A DNA stretch of 43,165 bases from an uncultured Lachnospiraceae bacterium (GCA_948470755.1 CAOKPU010000019.1:1-43165); one strand, 5' to 3'; counted from the first letter of the stretch, positions 1 to 9,421 are shown. The notes: a model not told the origin generated them from the sequence alone. Numbers and translations are program-made.

Positions 1-52
1 TTCTTCGCGAAGCAGCCTCTGCTGCGAGTGATTAGAAGTTCTTCTCACGCTA
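1..52. repeat. Terminal copy of a dispersed hairpin repeat (left end)
   Basis: This 52-bp segment is the exact reverse complement of 43112-43163 at the other end of the window. It contains a stem GCAGC-agag-GCTGC with flanking complementary AGAAGT/ACTTCT arms. A diverged third copy lies at 42961-43026. It overlaps the stop codon of cobS (45-47), so on the minus strand it forms a 3' hairpin right after cobS. The outer part of the hairpin is cut by the window edge. Confidence 0.9.
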
Positions 53-815
53 ACCGCCATATTTCGCACGCTGCTGCCGCCACAATCATAAAGGCCTCAC
101 AGATCAATATAAAATATCCTGCTGTATCGCCTGTAATTCCACCAAACTCCTTCTTACTACTATAAAAATAATAAACAAACGCTGCCACAGCCGCCACAGC
201 AATAGTCAATCCTGCCGGAGGCGACCAGAAAATCATAAATCCAATACACGCCGCGCTTTGCAGATACAATGAACCTTTCACAATCTTTTTCCGGGAACTG
301 TCTGCAAAGAGCGTAAGCGTTCCATCTTTTTTTGCCAGCGGGAAAGAAACTGCACTGATGCCGCAAAGACACCGTGAAAGAAAAAAAACGCTGCATGTGA
401 TTATTAACATCTCTCTGCTTTCTACTTCTGAAAACGCCCCAAAATAAACCAGCCCATATACCGCCAGCATAATAACCGCAAATGCCCCGATATGGGAATC
501 CTTCAAAATTTCCAGTTTTCTTTCCTTCGGGCTGTAAGAATGCAGGGCATCCATGGTATCCATAAAACCATCCACATGAAGCCCCCCTGTAAGAAAGAGA
601 GGAATTGCGGCGTCTACCGTTGTCCGGCACAAAATCCCAATACGACAGCAATCACACACTACATTCCAGAAATAAATGCATATACCAATCACTGCCCCGA
701 CCCATGGGAAGAAACAGAAAATATACCTCATATCCTCTTCCTTCCACTCAAACGAAGGAACGGGAATTTTAGAATACATGGAAACTGCTATAAAAAAGGA
801 TTTGATTATCTGCAT
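45..815 (-). CDS. cobS: Adenosylcobinamide-GDP ribazoletransferase (cobalamin synthase)
   Basis: The 256-residue membrane protein joins adenosylcobinamide-GDP to alpha-ribazole (phosphate) in the last assembly step of the cobalamin nucleotide loop. The sequence shows the family hallmarks: an N-terminal 'FFIAVSMYSKIPVP' stretch, an Asp-rich segment 'LHVDGFMDTMDAL' near residues 78-91 followed by 'DSHIGAFAV' (metal and substrate site), and several hydrophobic helices. Length fits the usual 240-260. The start overlaps the cobU stop by 10 nt, which indicates translational coupling. It is the last gene of the cbiK-to-cobS operon; its stop codon sits inside the terminal hairpin repeat. Assignment is firm from motifs and operon context. 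Confidence 0.93.
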   Translation of the reverse strand: MQIIKSFFIAVSMYSKIPVPSFEWKEEDMRYIFCFFPWVGAVIGICIYFWNVVCDCCRIGILCRTTVDAAIPLFLTGGLHVDGFMDTMDALHSYSPKERKLEILKDSHIGAFAVIMLAVYGLVYFGAFSEVESREMLIITCSVFFLSRCLCGISAVSFPLAKKDGTLTLFADSSRKKIVKGSLYLQSAACIGFMIFWSPPAGLTIAVAAVAAFVYYFYSSKKEFGGITGDTAGYFILICEAFMIVAAAACEIWRLA

Positions 816-1393
816 AACCGCTCTCCTTCCTGTTTTATCATTACCGGAATTCCTGCCACGACTTCCACCACCTGATCTGCCATAACTGCCAGTCTCCGGT
901 TGATTTCCCCCATTGCATGAATATAGTCCATGGTTGTCTGATCATAGATGATTCCGTCCTCAAACACATTATTACTGACCACCACCAGATTTTCTGTGTT
1001 TTCCTTTAGTATTCCCACACCACTGACAACGCTTTCCACCACCTGTATTTCCGGTTTGGAGGATCTCCCTGCAAACATCTCATTGGCAGTCAGGTTTGAT
1101 ATACACTCCAATAACACCGTCTTCCTTCCTTCATCCATTTTAACAAGCGCTTCCTGTATCTTTACAGACTGCTCAATGGTCAAAAAACCTTTTCCATTTC
1201 TTAGTTTTCTGTGCTTCTCTACTTTTTTCTTCCCCTCTTCATCAAAAACCTGCATGGTTGCCAGATAATATTTTTTTATGTCTTCCAGAGAAATATTTCT
1301 TAGAGAAGTACTTCTCTTGGGTACGGAACAAGCAACTTCCTCTGCATACGCAGATTTTCCGCTTCCGCTCCCTCCAATGACCAAAACCATCAT
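806..1393 (-). CDS. cobU: Adenosylcobinamide kinase / adenosylcobinamide-phosphate guanylyltransferase
   Basis: The 195-residue P-loop enzyme phosphorylates adenosylcobinamide and then attaches GMP, giving the AdoCbi-GDP used by CobS. The Walker A motif 'GGSGSGKSAYAEE' is at residues 7-19. A 'KHRKLR' segment near residues 60-65 holds the His expected to be guanylylated, and 'TVLLECISNLTANEMF' matches the Walker B region. Length is slightly above the typical 180. Two adjacent ATGs (1393 and 1390) are possible starts, with AAAGGT upstream. It sits 2 nt after cobT and overlaps cobS, in the standard cobTUS order. Confidence 0.92.
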   Translation of the reverse strand: MMVLVIGGSGSGKSAYAEEVACSVPKRSTSLRNISLEDIKKYYLATMQVFDEEGKKKVEKHRKLRNGKGFLTIEQSVKIQEALVKMDEGRKTVLLECISNLTANEMFAGRSSKPEIQVVESVVSGVGILKENTENLVVVSNNVFEDGIIYDQTTMDYIHAMGEINRRLAVMADQVVEVVAGIPVMIKQEGERLCR

Positions 1394-1395
1394 AA

Positions 1396-2490
1396 TTATG
1401 AATACCTTTCATACGGTTTTACCTGAATATCCGAAAACAGGGTTCTTCCCTGATAGACACTAAGCGCCATGTCAAGGAGCGAAAACATCATAACTGCCCC
1501 TGTCCCTTCCCCCAAAGCCAGTTCTGCGTCTATCACCGGTTTCATGTTCAGTTCCCTTATCAGCCCTTCCACTGCCGGCTCCTTTCCCTTATGGGAAGGG
1601 ATCAAATACTGCACGGTTCCCGGTACAAGCCTTTCGGCAAGCAGCGCTGCCGTCATGCTGATTACCCCGTCCAGAACAATTGGCATATGGTAAACCCCTC
1701 CGCCAATACAGATACCTGCAAGCCCTGCAATATCCAATCCCCCCACCGTTTCCAGCACTTTCAGAGGTTTTGCCTCATATAGATGATACTTTTCGATTGC
1801 TTCCGCAATAATCTGTTTTTTATGACACAGTTTCTCATCACAAAGTCCTGCTCCCCTTCCTGTAACTACATCCGCTTTACATCCTAAGAATGCCGCAGCC
1901 ACAGCGCTGCTTGTGGTAGTATTGCCAATTCCCATCTCACCCGTAGCGAGAATGTGATAACCTTTCCGCTTACATTCTTCTACGATTTCTATGCCGGTAA
2001 AAATTGCGGCCATGGCTTCCCTGCCGGTCATAGCCGGTGTAATTCTAAAATTCCGGGTGCCGCAGCGAATCTTACAATCTAATATCCCTGCAATCGGTTC
2101 CTTTGCATTTATTCCAATATCCACCGGAATTGTATCCGCTCCGATAACCGCTGCCATTTTCCCCACGGAGGAAGCGCCTTTTGCCATTTGCTTTGCAACT
2201 GCCGCAGTGACCTCCTGACCAGACTGGCTGACGCCTTCCTCCACAATGCCATTATCCGCACACATGATAATGATTGCTTTTTTTGAAAGTTCTATTTCCT
2301 CCGTACCTAAAATAGCGCCAATCTGCGCCATAAGAGTTTCAAACCTGCCCATTCCATCAAGAGGCTTTGCTATCTGATCCCAACTTTCCAATACTCTTTG
2401 ATAGACTTCTTTATCCGGTTTTCCTGCCTGCAGCTTATTTAAATCATCTTCCGTGTAATTACCTGATATGCGCTTCCTTAAGCATTCCAT
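1396..2490 (-). CDS. cobT: Nicotinate-nucleotide-dimethylbenzimidazole phosphoribosyltransferase
   Basis: CobT makes alpha-ribazole phosphate from the lower-ligand base and nicotinate mononucleotide. The open frame extends upstream to 2583, but the ATG at 2490 has a GGAGGA site six bases ahead and gives 364 residues, close to the 350 usual for the family, so that start is chosen. Its first 32 nt then overlap the end of cobQ. Conserved blocks include '[17 protein letters not shown]', '[19 protein letters not shown]', '[14 protein letters not shown]' and the C-terminal '[10 protein letters not shown]' with the catalytic Glu. Which base it activates cannot be read from the sequence. Confidence 0.93.
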   Translation of the reverse strand: MECLRKRISGNYTEDDLNKLQAGKPDKEVYQRVLESWDQIAKPLDGMGRFETLMAQIGAILGTEEIELSKKAIIIMCADNGIVEEGVSQSGQEVTAAVAKQMAKGASSVGKMAAVIGADTIPVDIGINAKEPIAGILDCKIRCGTRNFRITPAMTGREAMAAIFTGIEIVEECKRKGYHILATGEMGIGNTTTSSAVAAAFLGCKADVVTGRGAGLCDEKLCHKKQIIAEAIEKYHLYEAKPLKVLETVGGLDIAGLAGICIGGGVYHMPIVLDGVISMTAALLAERLVPGTVQYLIPSHKGKEPAVEGLIRELNMKPVIDAELALGEGTGAVMMFSLLDMALSVYQGRTLFSDIQVKPYERYS

Positions 2491-3931
2491 AGATTTCCTC
2501 CATATCCAGATATTCCGATAAAACATCTGACAGCTTATCATATTGTTTTTCTTTATAATCCTTGTAATCCATGCAGTTTCCATTCTCCACGCAGGTAAGG
2601 ATAACGCCCCTTTTTTCTGCCAGTGTTTTTACGAGAGCATCTGCAACCACCCCTCTGTCAAATATCCCATGGACATAAGTTCCGTACACATTCTGATTCT
2701 CCCCGGTCATAAATACAGCTTCCCCTTCCCCGCTTCTGCCCATATGAATCTCATATCCTTCAAAATCAAGTCCAGCGAGTACGGAAAAAATCCCTTCCGT
2801 CCGGTTGATCGTTCCATAAGTTTGACGGCGTATTTTTTGGTGATGCAAACGGGTAGTGACAGGCAATAGCCCTATCCCCCGCATGGTCCCTCCCCTCTCC
2901 ATCCCTTCCGGATCAGAAATTTCTTTTCCCAGCATCTGATATCCCCCGCAGATGCCGCAGACTGGTATTTTCTCTGCTAACTTTCTTACCGCATCTGCCA
3001 GTCCGTTTTGATACATCCATTCCAGATCGCTCATGGTATTTTTGCTGCCGGGCAAAAAAATCATATCCGGTTCTCCCAATGTCTCCACCGATGTGATATA
3101 ACGTACAGATGTCTCCGGTATCTGTTCAAATACATTAAAGTCTGTAAAATTAGAGATTCTGGGATACCGGATAACTGCCAGATCAACCTTCCCTTTTTCC
3201 CTTCTGGAAAAACGTCCTGTCAGGGAATCCTCATCTTCCAAATTGATTTCCACATAAGGAACAATTCCCCTTACCGGAATACCTCCCTTTTTTTCCAATA
3301 TTGCAATACCGGGATCAAGAAGCGATGCATCTCCCCTGAATTTATTGATAATAAGACCCTTTACCCTTTCTTTTTCTTCTTTTGTAAGCAGGAGCAATGT
3401 TCCAAGGAGCTGTGCGAATACCCCGCCCCTGTCAATATCCCCCACCAGAAGCACCGGTGCGTCAACAATCTTGGCCATCCCCATGTTGACAATATCGTTT
3501 TCACGCAGATTAATTTCCGCCGGACTTCCCGCCCCTTCAATGACAATAATATCCGCTGTCTTTTCTAACTCCCTGAATGCTTTTATAATATCCGGGATCA
3601 GCTTTCGTTTGTAAGAAAAATATTCCCTTGCGCACATATTCCCAAAGACTTTTCCATTTATGATTACCTGAGAGCCTGTATGATCCGTAGGTTTTAACAA
3701 AATCGGATTCATGCAGGCCATCGGACGAATCCCTGCCGCCTCTGCCTGCATAACCTGCGCTCTTCCCATTTCCAGCCCTTCCTCTGTCACAAAAGAATTA
3801 AGCGCCATATTCTGGGATTTAAAAGGAGCCACCCTGTACCCATCCCGCCTTATCAACCTGCAAAGCCCAGCCACCAGAAGGCTTTTTCCCACGCCGGACA
3901 TTGTCCCCTGAACCATAATCACCTTTGCCAT
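2459..3931 (-). CDS. cobQ: Cobyric acid synthase (glutamine-hydrolysing)
   Basis: The enzyme (also called CbiP) amidates four carboxyl side chains of adenosylcobyrinic a,c-diamide using glutamine and ATP. The N-terminal dethiobiotin-synthetase-like domain has the P-loop 'GTMSGVGKS' at residues 9-17 and 'KSQNMALNS'. The C-terminal class-I glutamine amidotransferase domain has the nucleophile Cys in '[10 protein letters not shown]' and the catalytic His in '[10 protein letters not shown]'. The ATG at 3931 is preferred over 3943 because GAGGAAAA precedes it, giving 490 residues, normal for the family. cobT begins inside its 3' end. A 97-nt gap with two inverted repeats separates it from the ABC ATPase gene. 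Confidence 0.94.
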   Translation of the reverse strand: MAKVIMVQGTMSGVGKSLLVAGLCRLIRRDGYRVAPFKSQNMALNSFVTEEGLEMGRAQVMQAEAAGIRPMACMNPILLKPTDHTGSQVIINGKVFGNMCAREYFSYKRKLIPDIIKAFRELEKTADIIVIEGAGSPAEINLRENDIVNMGMAKIVDAPVLLVGDIDRGGVFAQLLGTLLLLTKEEKERVKGLIINKFRGDASLLDPGIAILEKKGGIPVRGIVPYVEINLEDEDSLTGRFSRREKGKVDLAVIRYPRISNFTDFNVFEQIPETSVRYITSVETLGEPDMIFLPGSKNTMSDLEWMYQNGLADAVRKLAEKIPVCGICGGYQMLGKEISDPEGMERGGTMRGIGLLPVTTRLHHQKIRRQTYGTINRTEGIFSVLAGLDFEGYEIHMGRSGEGEAVFMTGENQNVYGTYVHGIFDRGVVADALVKTLAEKRGVILTCVENGNCMDYKDYKEKQYDKLSDVLSEYLDMEEIYGMLKEAHIR

Positions 3932-3943
3932 ATTTTTCCTCAT

Positions 3944-4028
3944 TCCTGCGCTGCTTTCTGCGCATCACGGAGTTTGTGGATGCAACGCAGACACAAACTC
4001 TTCGGAGTGAAAGATATATCTTTCGCTC
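3944..4028. other. Spacer with two inverted repeats between ABC ATPase and cobQ
   Basis: The gap holds GAGTTTGTG...CACAAACTC (about 3970-4000) and a near-palindrome around 'GAAAGATATATCTTTC' (about 4007-4025). Neither is followed by a clear T-run on the minus strand, so they look more like RNA processing or partial attenuation hairpins within the operon than a full terminator. Confidence 0.4.
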
Positions 4029-4820
4029 TTAACTCCATTCCATCATCTGCCTGATATAGGCAAGGAATTTTGTATTCCCCGGAAAACTGCTTTCATTTAT
4101 TCCAAAAAGCCGCTCCATAAAGTCGGCTTTGTAAATTTCCTCTGGCGTTCCAAACCCTTCCACATACTCTCCTCTAAGGCAGAGTATTTTATCAGAAATC
4201 ATCTTCGCAAGCTCTAATTCATGCAGGGACATGATAACCGTAAGTCCCTTTTTTTCCCTCATTTCCTGTAGGATAGATAAAAATTCCAGCTTATATCTGA
4301 TATCAAGATAAGAGGTCGGCTCGTCCAATACCACGATTTCCGGTTCCTGACAGATTGCCCTGGCCAGCATTACCCTCTGCCTTTGCCCGTCACTGACCCT
4401 CTCAAATTCCTGCCCGCCAATCTCCGTGATATGCGTAAGTTCCATTACTTCATCCACAATACTCTCATCTTCCTTTGACAGTCCCCCAAACCAGCCGGTG
4501 TAAGGATATCTTCCCGTTGCCACTACATCCCGGCAGCTTTTCATTTCTGCTCTTAACTTCTCGGTAAACACCACTGCCATTTTTTTTGCCAGTTCTCCCG
4601 CTCTCATTTCCGCCAGATTGCTTTCTTCTAAATACACCTTTCCGCAAAGCAGCCGCAGTTGTCCCGCAATACTCTTTAAAACCGTGGACTTTCCTGCGCC
4701 ATTTGGACCAATCAGTGTTAAGATTTCCCCTCTGGGCAGATAAATTTCCATATCTTTTATCAGAGGTTTTCCATCATACCCTACACACATTTTTTTTGTG
4801 GAGAAATAATAGTTTGTCAT
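4029..4820 (-). CDS. ABC transporter ATPase, FecE/BtuD family (corrinoid, siderophore or metal uptake)
   Basis: This cytoplasmic ATP-binding subunit of 263 residues pairs with the FecCD-type permease upstream. Walker A 'GPNGAGKST' is near residues 38-46, the signature appears as 'VSDGQRQRVMLAR', Walker B as 'EIVVLDEPTSYLD', and the switch His as 'SLHELELA'. It lies 28 nt from the permease gene in an operon of cobalamin genes behind a cobalamin riboswitch. This makes a corrinoid or a cobalt-bearing ligand the likely cargo, though the ATPase sequence itself cannot tell B12 from ferric siderophore or haem systems. Confidence 0.9.
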   Translation of the reverse strand: MTNYYFSTKKMCVGYDGKPLIKDMEIYLPRGEILTLIGPNGAGKSTVLKSIAGQLRLLCGKVYLEESNLAEMRAGELAKKMAVVFTEKLRAEMKSCRDVVATGRYPYTGWFGGLSKEDESIVDEVMELTHITEIGGQEFERVSDGQRQRVMLARAICQEPEIVVLDEPTSYLDIRYKLEFLSILQEMREKKGLTVIMSLHELELAKMISDKILCLRGEYVEGFGTPEEIYKADFMERLFGINESSFPGNTKFLAYIRQMMEWS

Positions 4821-4848
4821 GTCACCATCCCATCGACCATGTAAATCT

Positions 4849-5862
4849 TCATCTCTTAGCTACCACCCAAAGCACCACAGGCGCTCCAAAAATGGCTGTC
4901 ACCGTACTGATGCTAAGTTCCGTTGGAGAGAGCATCGTCCTTGCAAGCAGATCGCAAAACAGGCAGAAAACACTCCCTCCCAAAAAGCAGGATGGTATCA
5001 TCCAGATAGGTTCCGCTGTATGAAGAAGCCTTTTAACCAGATGCGGGGCCGCAATTCCCACGAAGGAAATCGGACCTGCAAACGCCACCACAGATGCAGA
5101 TAAAATACTGGAAAAAATCACAATACATACCCGAAGAAACCGTATATCCACCCCCACATTCCGGGCATAAGCCTCTCCCAGCCTGTATGCTGCAAGCGGC
5201 TTTGACATAAGGAAAACCGCAAAAAAAGTCATAAATACCACAACTGCCATGACTTTCACGTTGTCCCAGGTCATTCCGGAAAAGCTTCCCCTTGACCAGT
5301 TGTGCAGATTTACAATGTCTGCATCATCTGCAAAGGTAACAACTAATTCCGTTATTGCCGAACAGATATAACCAATCATAACTCCACTGACCACCAGCAT
5401 TGACATACTGCTGATCCTGCCTGACAACAAAAGCACAAATCCCATGGAAAGCATAGCGCCGATAAATGCGCCAAAGATCATAGCTCCTGATGTCACCCTT
5501 ATTTCCCTGCCAAGGAAAAAAACCATGATAAGCGCCACCACCATTTTTGCCCCGGAAGAAATCCCCAACACAAACGGACCGGCAATAGGATTGTTAAAAA
5601 AGGTCTGTAAAAGATACCCCGCAAGGGACAGGGCTCCGCCCAGAATCAAAACTGCTGCCGCCCTTGGAAGCCTGATGTCCATTAAAATCCTTTCCGGAGT
5701 CTCACCAAGCCCGTCCCTGGAAAATATTCTTATCATATCCAAAAGCCTAATCTGGACACTTCCAATACAGATATTTAATACAAAAAAGACGGAGGTCCCT
5801 ATTCCAAGCAAAAGAAACACTGTCATATATCTGCTTTTTCTGTTTTCCTGCATTTCAATCAT
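4849..5862 (-). CDS. FecCD/BtuC-family ABC transporter permease
   Basis: A polytopic membrane protein of 337 residues. It has about ten hydrophobic helices and the typical FecCD blocks: 'DIRLPRAAAVLILGGALSLAG' near residues 61-81 (arginine-proline motif), 'NPIAGPFVLGISSGA', and C-terminal 'AGPISFVGIAAPHLVKRLL', the cytoplasmic coupling segment. One gene suffices for a homodimeric channel. It is 16 nt from the substrate-binding protein gene and 28 nt from the ATPase gene, so the three form a complete importer. The start at 5862 follows GGGAAAGG; an ATG three codons later is a possible alternative. Substrate is inferred from the operon to be a corrinoid or metal chelate. Confidence 0.92.
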   Translation of the reverse strand: MIEMQENRKSRYMTVFLLLGIGTSVFFVLNICIGSVQIRLLDMIRIFSRDGLGETPERILMDIRLPRAAAVLILGGALSLAGYLLQTFFNNPIAGPFVLGISSGAKMVVALIMVFFLGREIRVTSGAMIFGAFIGAMLSMGFVLLLSGRISSMSMLVVSGVMIGYICSAITELVVTFADDADIVNLHNWSRGSFSGMTWDNVKVMAVVVFMTFFAVFLMSKPLAAYRLGEAYARNVGVDIRFLRVCIVIFSSILSASVVAFAGPISFVGIAAPHLVKRLLHTAEPIWMIPSCFLGGSVFCLFCDLLARTMLSPTELSISTVTAIFGAPVVLWVVAKR

Positions 5863-5878
5863 GGCGCCTTTCCCTTTA

Positions 5879-7093
5879 TTAATTTACAGGAAAGAGATAA
5901 TGCATATCTTCATTCTCTCCCCGGAGCATTCCATAGATATCTTCCATCAGATAGCCGATGGAAAGAGACTGCTGGTACATATCATTTGTCGTACACCACA
6001 CATTTCCTTCCTTAACCGCTTTAAAATCCGCCAATACCCCGCATTTATCAAGAAGCTCTTCCACGCTGGAAATACCGCCATCTATGGAGCTGTTATAAAT
6101 GAGGAAATCTGCGTCTTTTGCACCGGAATAAAATTCCTCTATCTGCATATTCATGGTGGAACGTCTTGCTTCCGAATCTCCTAAACCTTCAAAAATATAT
6201 TTCCCGCCTGCAATCTCTATCATCTTAGGAATATAATCCGATGACTGCCTTATCTGCACCAGGCCATTAGAGGTAATAAAAAAGAATGCCACTGTCTTAT
6301 CTGTTTTTTCATCCGTACTCACTCTCTCAAGAATCGCCATTTGCTCCTCAAAGATTTTTTCCGCTCCCCTTTCCTTCCCAAGCAGCGCCCCGTAAAATTT
6401 TACCCACTCCACCCTGCCAAGGGGATGGGGTTCATAGCTTGAATACTCTATCATGACGGGAATGCCAAAGTCATCCAGCTTTTCTATAACTTCCGGGGAA
6501 TGAGAAATCATCATATTTTCTATGGCAAGAGAGCAGTTCCCTGAAACAATCAGCTCGTAGTCCGGCTTATTATATTTGCCTGCATAAAGAATATCTCCCC
6601 TTGCCATAGCTTCCCTCGCCGCATCTATGTACCATCCCTCTTCCTTTTGTCCTGAGAATGCAATGGCTTCCAGTCCATCCAATTCACTAAATGCATCCAT
6701 GGCGGAAGAAGCAACCAGATAAATATCCTTTACAGGGCGCTTTAGCACTACTATCCTGCCATCTGAAACTTCTATGCCGGGAATTTCTTTCTCCGGATTC
6801 TGTGGCGCTTCCTTATCCTCTGGTACAATCAGATAATGCGCACCATCTACTGTTGTCGTCAGCAGCGTATATCCTCCTTCAAAATAGTCCACTTTAAAAT
6901 TTTCTGCACATTGGATTTCCATGCTTCTTTCATAAACCAGTCCTCTCTCCCGTCCCGGATCCATCTCTGAATCCGCCTCTGCTTCCAGGCTTCCCTCAGG
7001 CATAGCGGCAGAATTAGGAGAAGGACTATTGCAGCCATACAGCCACAGCAATCCCACCAAAAACAAAACAACTGCCTTTTTTCTCCCTCTCAT
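5879..7093 (-). CDS. Substrate-binding lipoprotein of the FecCD-type importer (BtuF/FepB-like)
   Basis: A 404-residue class III periplasmic-binding-type protein. It has an N-terminal signal peptide ending in the lipobox 'LWLYGC' (Cys21), so it should be tethered outside the membrane. Residues about 95-390 show the two-lobed fold: 'DIYLVASSAMDAFSELDG', 'DYELIVSGNCSLAIENMM' and 'ADFLIYNSSIDGG' lie where the family binds ligand. Its ATG overlaps the stop of the upstream lipoprotein gene (ATGA), a mark of coupling. It is longer than BtuF (about 270) because of an extra N-terminal segment (residues 45-105) that may be specific to clostridial relatives. Corrinoid, haem or siderophore cargo cannot be separated by sequence alone. 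Confidence 0.85.
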   Translation of the reverse strand: MRGRKKAVVLFLVGLLWLYGCNSPSPNSAAMPEGSLEAEADSEMDPGRERGLVYERSMEIQCAENFKVDYFEGGYTLLTTTVDGAHYLIVPEDKEAPQNPEKEIPGIEVSDGRIVVLKRPVKDIYLVASSAMDAFSELDGLEAIAFSGQKEEGWYIDAAREAMARGDILYAGKYNKPDYELIVSGNCSLAIENMMISHSPEVIEKLDDFGIPVMIEYSSYEPHPLGRVEWVKFYGALLGKERGAEKIFEEQMAILERVSTDEKTDKTVAFFFITSNGLVQIRQSSDYIPKMIEIAGGKYIFEGLGDSEARRSTMNMQIEEFYSGAKDADFLIYNSSIDGGISSVEELLDKCGVLADFKAVKEGNVWCTTNDMYQQSLSIGYLMEDIYGMLRGENEDMHYLFPVN

Positions 7094-8061
7094 CTTCCTC
7101 TCTCTTCTATTGTGCCTGAATGAAACGTAAGGGTATATTCCACCTCGTGGGGCTTACTCATTGCCACAGTGTCCCCTATCACAATCACAGGTTCATCAAA
7201 TAAAAGAACCGGAACTTCAAACACAGAGTCCCCCTCTGTGTTTACCGGAAGATACTTTTCCCCGTCCACGATCATATAATCATAATTAGGGCTGCTCCAC
7301 CTAAGTACTGCCATCGCCCGTCCGTCAGCCACTGTCATTTCCACGGGTGATAAAATCCCCGCTTTTCCGCTCCCTCCTTCAAAGGTAATCTCTATGCTAT
7401 ATGTACCGTCTTCCAAATCCTTTATGTTTTTGGCGTCTGGAATTTCAGTCTGTATACCTTCCTCCGACAAAACCGGATTGGAAACACTTACCTTATGGTC
7501 ATACCATTTCCCTTTTGTTCCAATCAGCGCCAGATCAAATTCTTTCCCAAGATAAGGGACCGGCACATCAAAGCCATAGACTTCCTCGGTCAGTCCGTCA
7601 CGATATGTAACCGTATCCTCCGTGGGCGTTAGCAGCTCTGCCCCCTCTTCTTCTGCATCCTGCGCCAGCCCGGGGTAAAGATTTATAATCTTTTTTGAAC
7701 CCAGGGAAATGTGGATTGTCATCTTTCCATTTTCTACAGTCAACGTTCCTTTTCCCTCACAAGTCTCATTCACACGGAACATACTGCTGTCTGTCGTAAA
7801 ATCTGCGGTATAAATCCCGTCAGCCAGTTCTGATCCTGACAGTTCAGATCCAGGACTTCCACTGCTCCCAAAATTTTCTTCTTCCGATGCAACAAACGAT
7901 GTCTCTGGTACAGCTCCTACCTCTTCTCCCTGATCTTCTTTGACCAAAGCTGATGTATCCGCAACAGAATCCGGCTTCTGTATATCACCCTTATTGCCAC
8001 AACCTCCAAACAACACCGCCAAAAGGCCCATCACTGCAACTGCCATCTGTTTCTTCTTCAT
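7090..8061 (-). CDS. Two-repeat lipoprotein of the corrinoid importer operon, function unknown
   Basis: A 323-residue lipoprotein with lipobox 'LFGGC' (Cys21). The ATG at 8061 is taken as the start because the longer frame begins with a GTG inside the cbiK stop region; GGGAG precedes it. After an acidic, Ser-rich linker there are two related beta-rich segments. The first starts at 'DGIYTADF' and the second at 'DGTYSIEITFEGG', and each carries a following 'mTVxdGrm' strand. The second has the Tyr-rich stretch 'SSPNYDYMIVDGEKY'. This is suggestive of NEAT-like immunoglobulin folds that bind haem or other tetrapyrroles, but the match is by eye only. Position between CbiK and the binding protein argues for a surface ligand-capture role. 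Confidence 0.7.
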   Translation of the reverse strand: MKKKQMAVAVMGLLAVLFGGCGNKGDIQKPDSVADTSALVKEDQGEEVGAVPETSFVASEEENFGSSGSPGSELSGSELADGIYTADFTTDSSMFRVNETCEGKGTLTVENGKMTIHISLGSKKIINLYPGLAQDAEEEGAELLTPTEDTVTYRDGLTEEVYGFDVPVPYLGKEFDLALIGTKGKWYDHKVSVSNPVLSEEGIQTEIPDAKNIKDLEDGTYSIEITFEGGSGKAGILSPVEMTVADGRAMAVLRWSSPNYDYMIVDGEKYLPVNTEGDSVFEVPVLLFDEPVIVIGDTVAMSKPHEVEYTLTFHSGTIEERGR

Positions 8062-8077
8062 AATTTTCTGCTCCCGC

Positions 8078-9370
8078 CTATTCCTCACCTAATACTTTTG
8101 CCGTATGTTCTATATAAAGCTTCTGAATATCCTCAATCGAGCCAAGGCCGACAATCTGGGCATCCACGCTGTCAAAATTACCTGAGGCTTTAAACATGCT
8201 AAGCCATGAGTCTTCCTCTTCACCTGCCATATCGTTATTCGCATGATCCCCTGCTACCACCATAAGCGGACGCAAAATTACTTTCTTATAGCCTGCCTGA
8301 GCAACCGCATCGATGACTGCCTCACAGGAAGTCTCTTCCGGCTCTCCTTCTACTGTCCCGATGAACACATTGCCATATCCAAGCACTTCCATCTGGGACT
8401 GCATTTGGCTGTAGGACACCTTCGCTGCATGGGAGGTTCCATGCCCCATAAATACAAATGCAATGCCATCTTCTTTTGCACTGTCCGGGCTGTCATATCC
8501 TGCATCCTCCACGGCTGCCTGTGTAAGCGCTTTGGCAACTGTCTCTTTATCCGCATTGATTACTGTTGCGTCCGCGCCAACCTCACCAAGAAGCGGCTCC
8601 GCAACCTTAACCGTTTCAAACTGATCCTGATAAGCCTCGACGGATTCCATTAACTCATCATACTCTGCGCCATGCATCAGATGGGTGGGCTGTACTATCA
8701 AATTCTTTACCCCGTTTGACACTGCGCGCTCCATTGCCTGATCCATATTGTCGATAAACTCTCCATCCCGCGCCTGCACATGGTTGATAATGATCTGTGC
8801 TGTAAATGCCCTTCTCACCGACCAGTCCGGATTTGCCGCCTGTATGGCGTCTTCAATTCCCTTAATATCGGCCACCCTGCTGTCATTAAAAGAAGTACCG
8901 AAACTGACCACCAGAATTTCATTTTCCCCAATATCATCCTGATTCCTTGGATCATCCTTAGATGCGTCTCCGGTATCCCGCCCAAAATAATCAGGATCCG
9001 CCTCCTCACCTTCCACAAGCTCTTTCTGGGCATCTGTAAGCGCGTCCCATGCCGCCTTTGCCTGAGCGCACTGCTTATCCGTATTTTCTGTCCTTTTCTG
9101 CACATAAATTGCATCAATTAATGCGGCGACCTCATCGGCTGCCGCCTGATCGGCATCTGCTTCGCTCTCTACACTGTCTGTATCAACCCGGCTCCCATCC
9201 TGCTCTTCATCATTCCCGTTTTCTGCCTGTACATCCGCACCAGCCTCATTGCTTCCCTGCGTCTGTACGGTATCTCCGCCAGTCTCCGAAGTCCCTCCCG
9301 CGCAGCCTGTCAATGCCAGCAGGCAAGATGTAATGCCAATCAATAGTGCTGTAACTGCTTCCTTTTTCAT
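8078..9370 (-). CDS. cbiK: CbiK-type sirohydrochlorin cobaltochelatase, predicted surface lipoprotein
   Basis: The 430-residue protein has a lipobox 'ALTGC' (Cys23), an Asp/Glu/Gln-rich spacer (24-80), a short helical segment 'WDALTDAQKELVE' (108-120) and a complete CbiK domain (about 150-430). CbiK inserts Co2+ into sirohydrochlorin. The two catalytic metal-binding histidines of the family are present, H310 in 'FMGHGTSH' and H376 in 'VAGDHANND'. Cytoplasmic CbiK is about 260 residues; here the export signal and spacer place the domain outside the cell, as in the periplasmic CbiK form known from Desulfovibrio. A GAGGAG site precedes the ATG. It is first in the importer-cobQTUS operon downstream of the cobalamin riboswitch. 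Acting on a tetrapyrrole outside the membrane is inference. Confidence 0.88.
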   Translation of the reverse strand: MKKEAVTALLIGITSCLLALTGCAGGTSETGGDTVQTQGSNEAGADVQAENGNDEEQDGSRVDTDSVESEADADQAAADEVAALIDAIYVQKRTENTDKQCAQAKAAWDALTDAQKELVEGEEADPDYFGRDTGDASKDDPRNQDDIGENEILVVSFGTSFNDSRVADIKGIEDAIQAANPDWSVRRAFTAQIIINHVQARDGEFIDNMDQAMERAVSNGVKNLIVQPTHLMHGAEYDELMESVEAYQDQFETVKVAEPLLGEVGADATVINADKETVAKALTQAAVEDAGYDSPDSAKEDGIAFVFMGHGTSHAAKVSYSQMQSQMEVLGYGNVFIGTVEGEPEETSCEAVIDAVAQAGYKKVILRPLMVVAGDHANNDMAGEEEDSWLSMFKASGNFDSVDAQIVGLGSIEDIQKLYIEHTAKVLGEE

Positions 9371-9421
9371 CCTTTTGTCTCCTCTTTTCTCCCTGCATTG
9401 TTATAAGGGTATCAATTTTTT

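Noticed and set aside
1396-2583. Longer cobT start at 2583
   Set aside because: The added residues lie within the cobQ 3' end and do not resemble CobT; the ATG at 2490 has a good ribosome site.
3008-3568. Plus-strand open frame opposite cobQ
   Set aside because: Antisense to the conserved glutaminase/ATPase region of cobQ, without ribosome site or motif.
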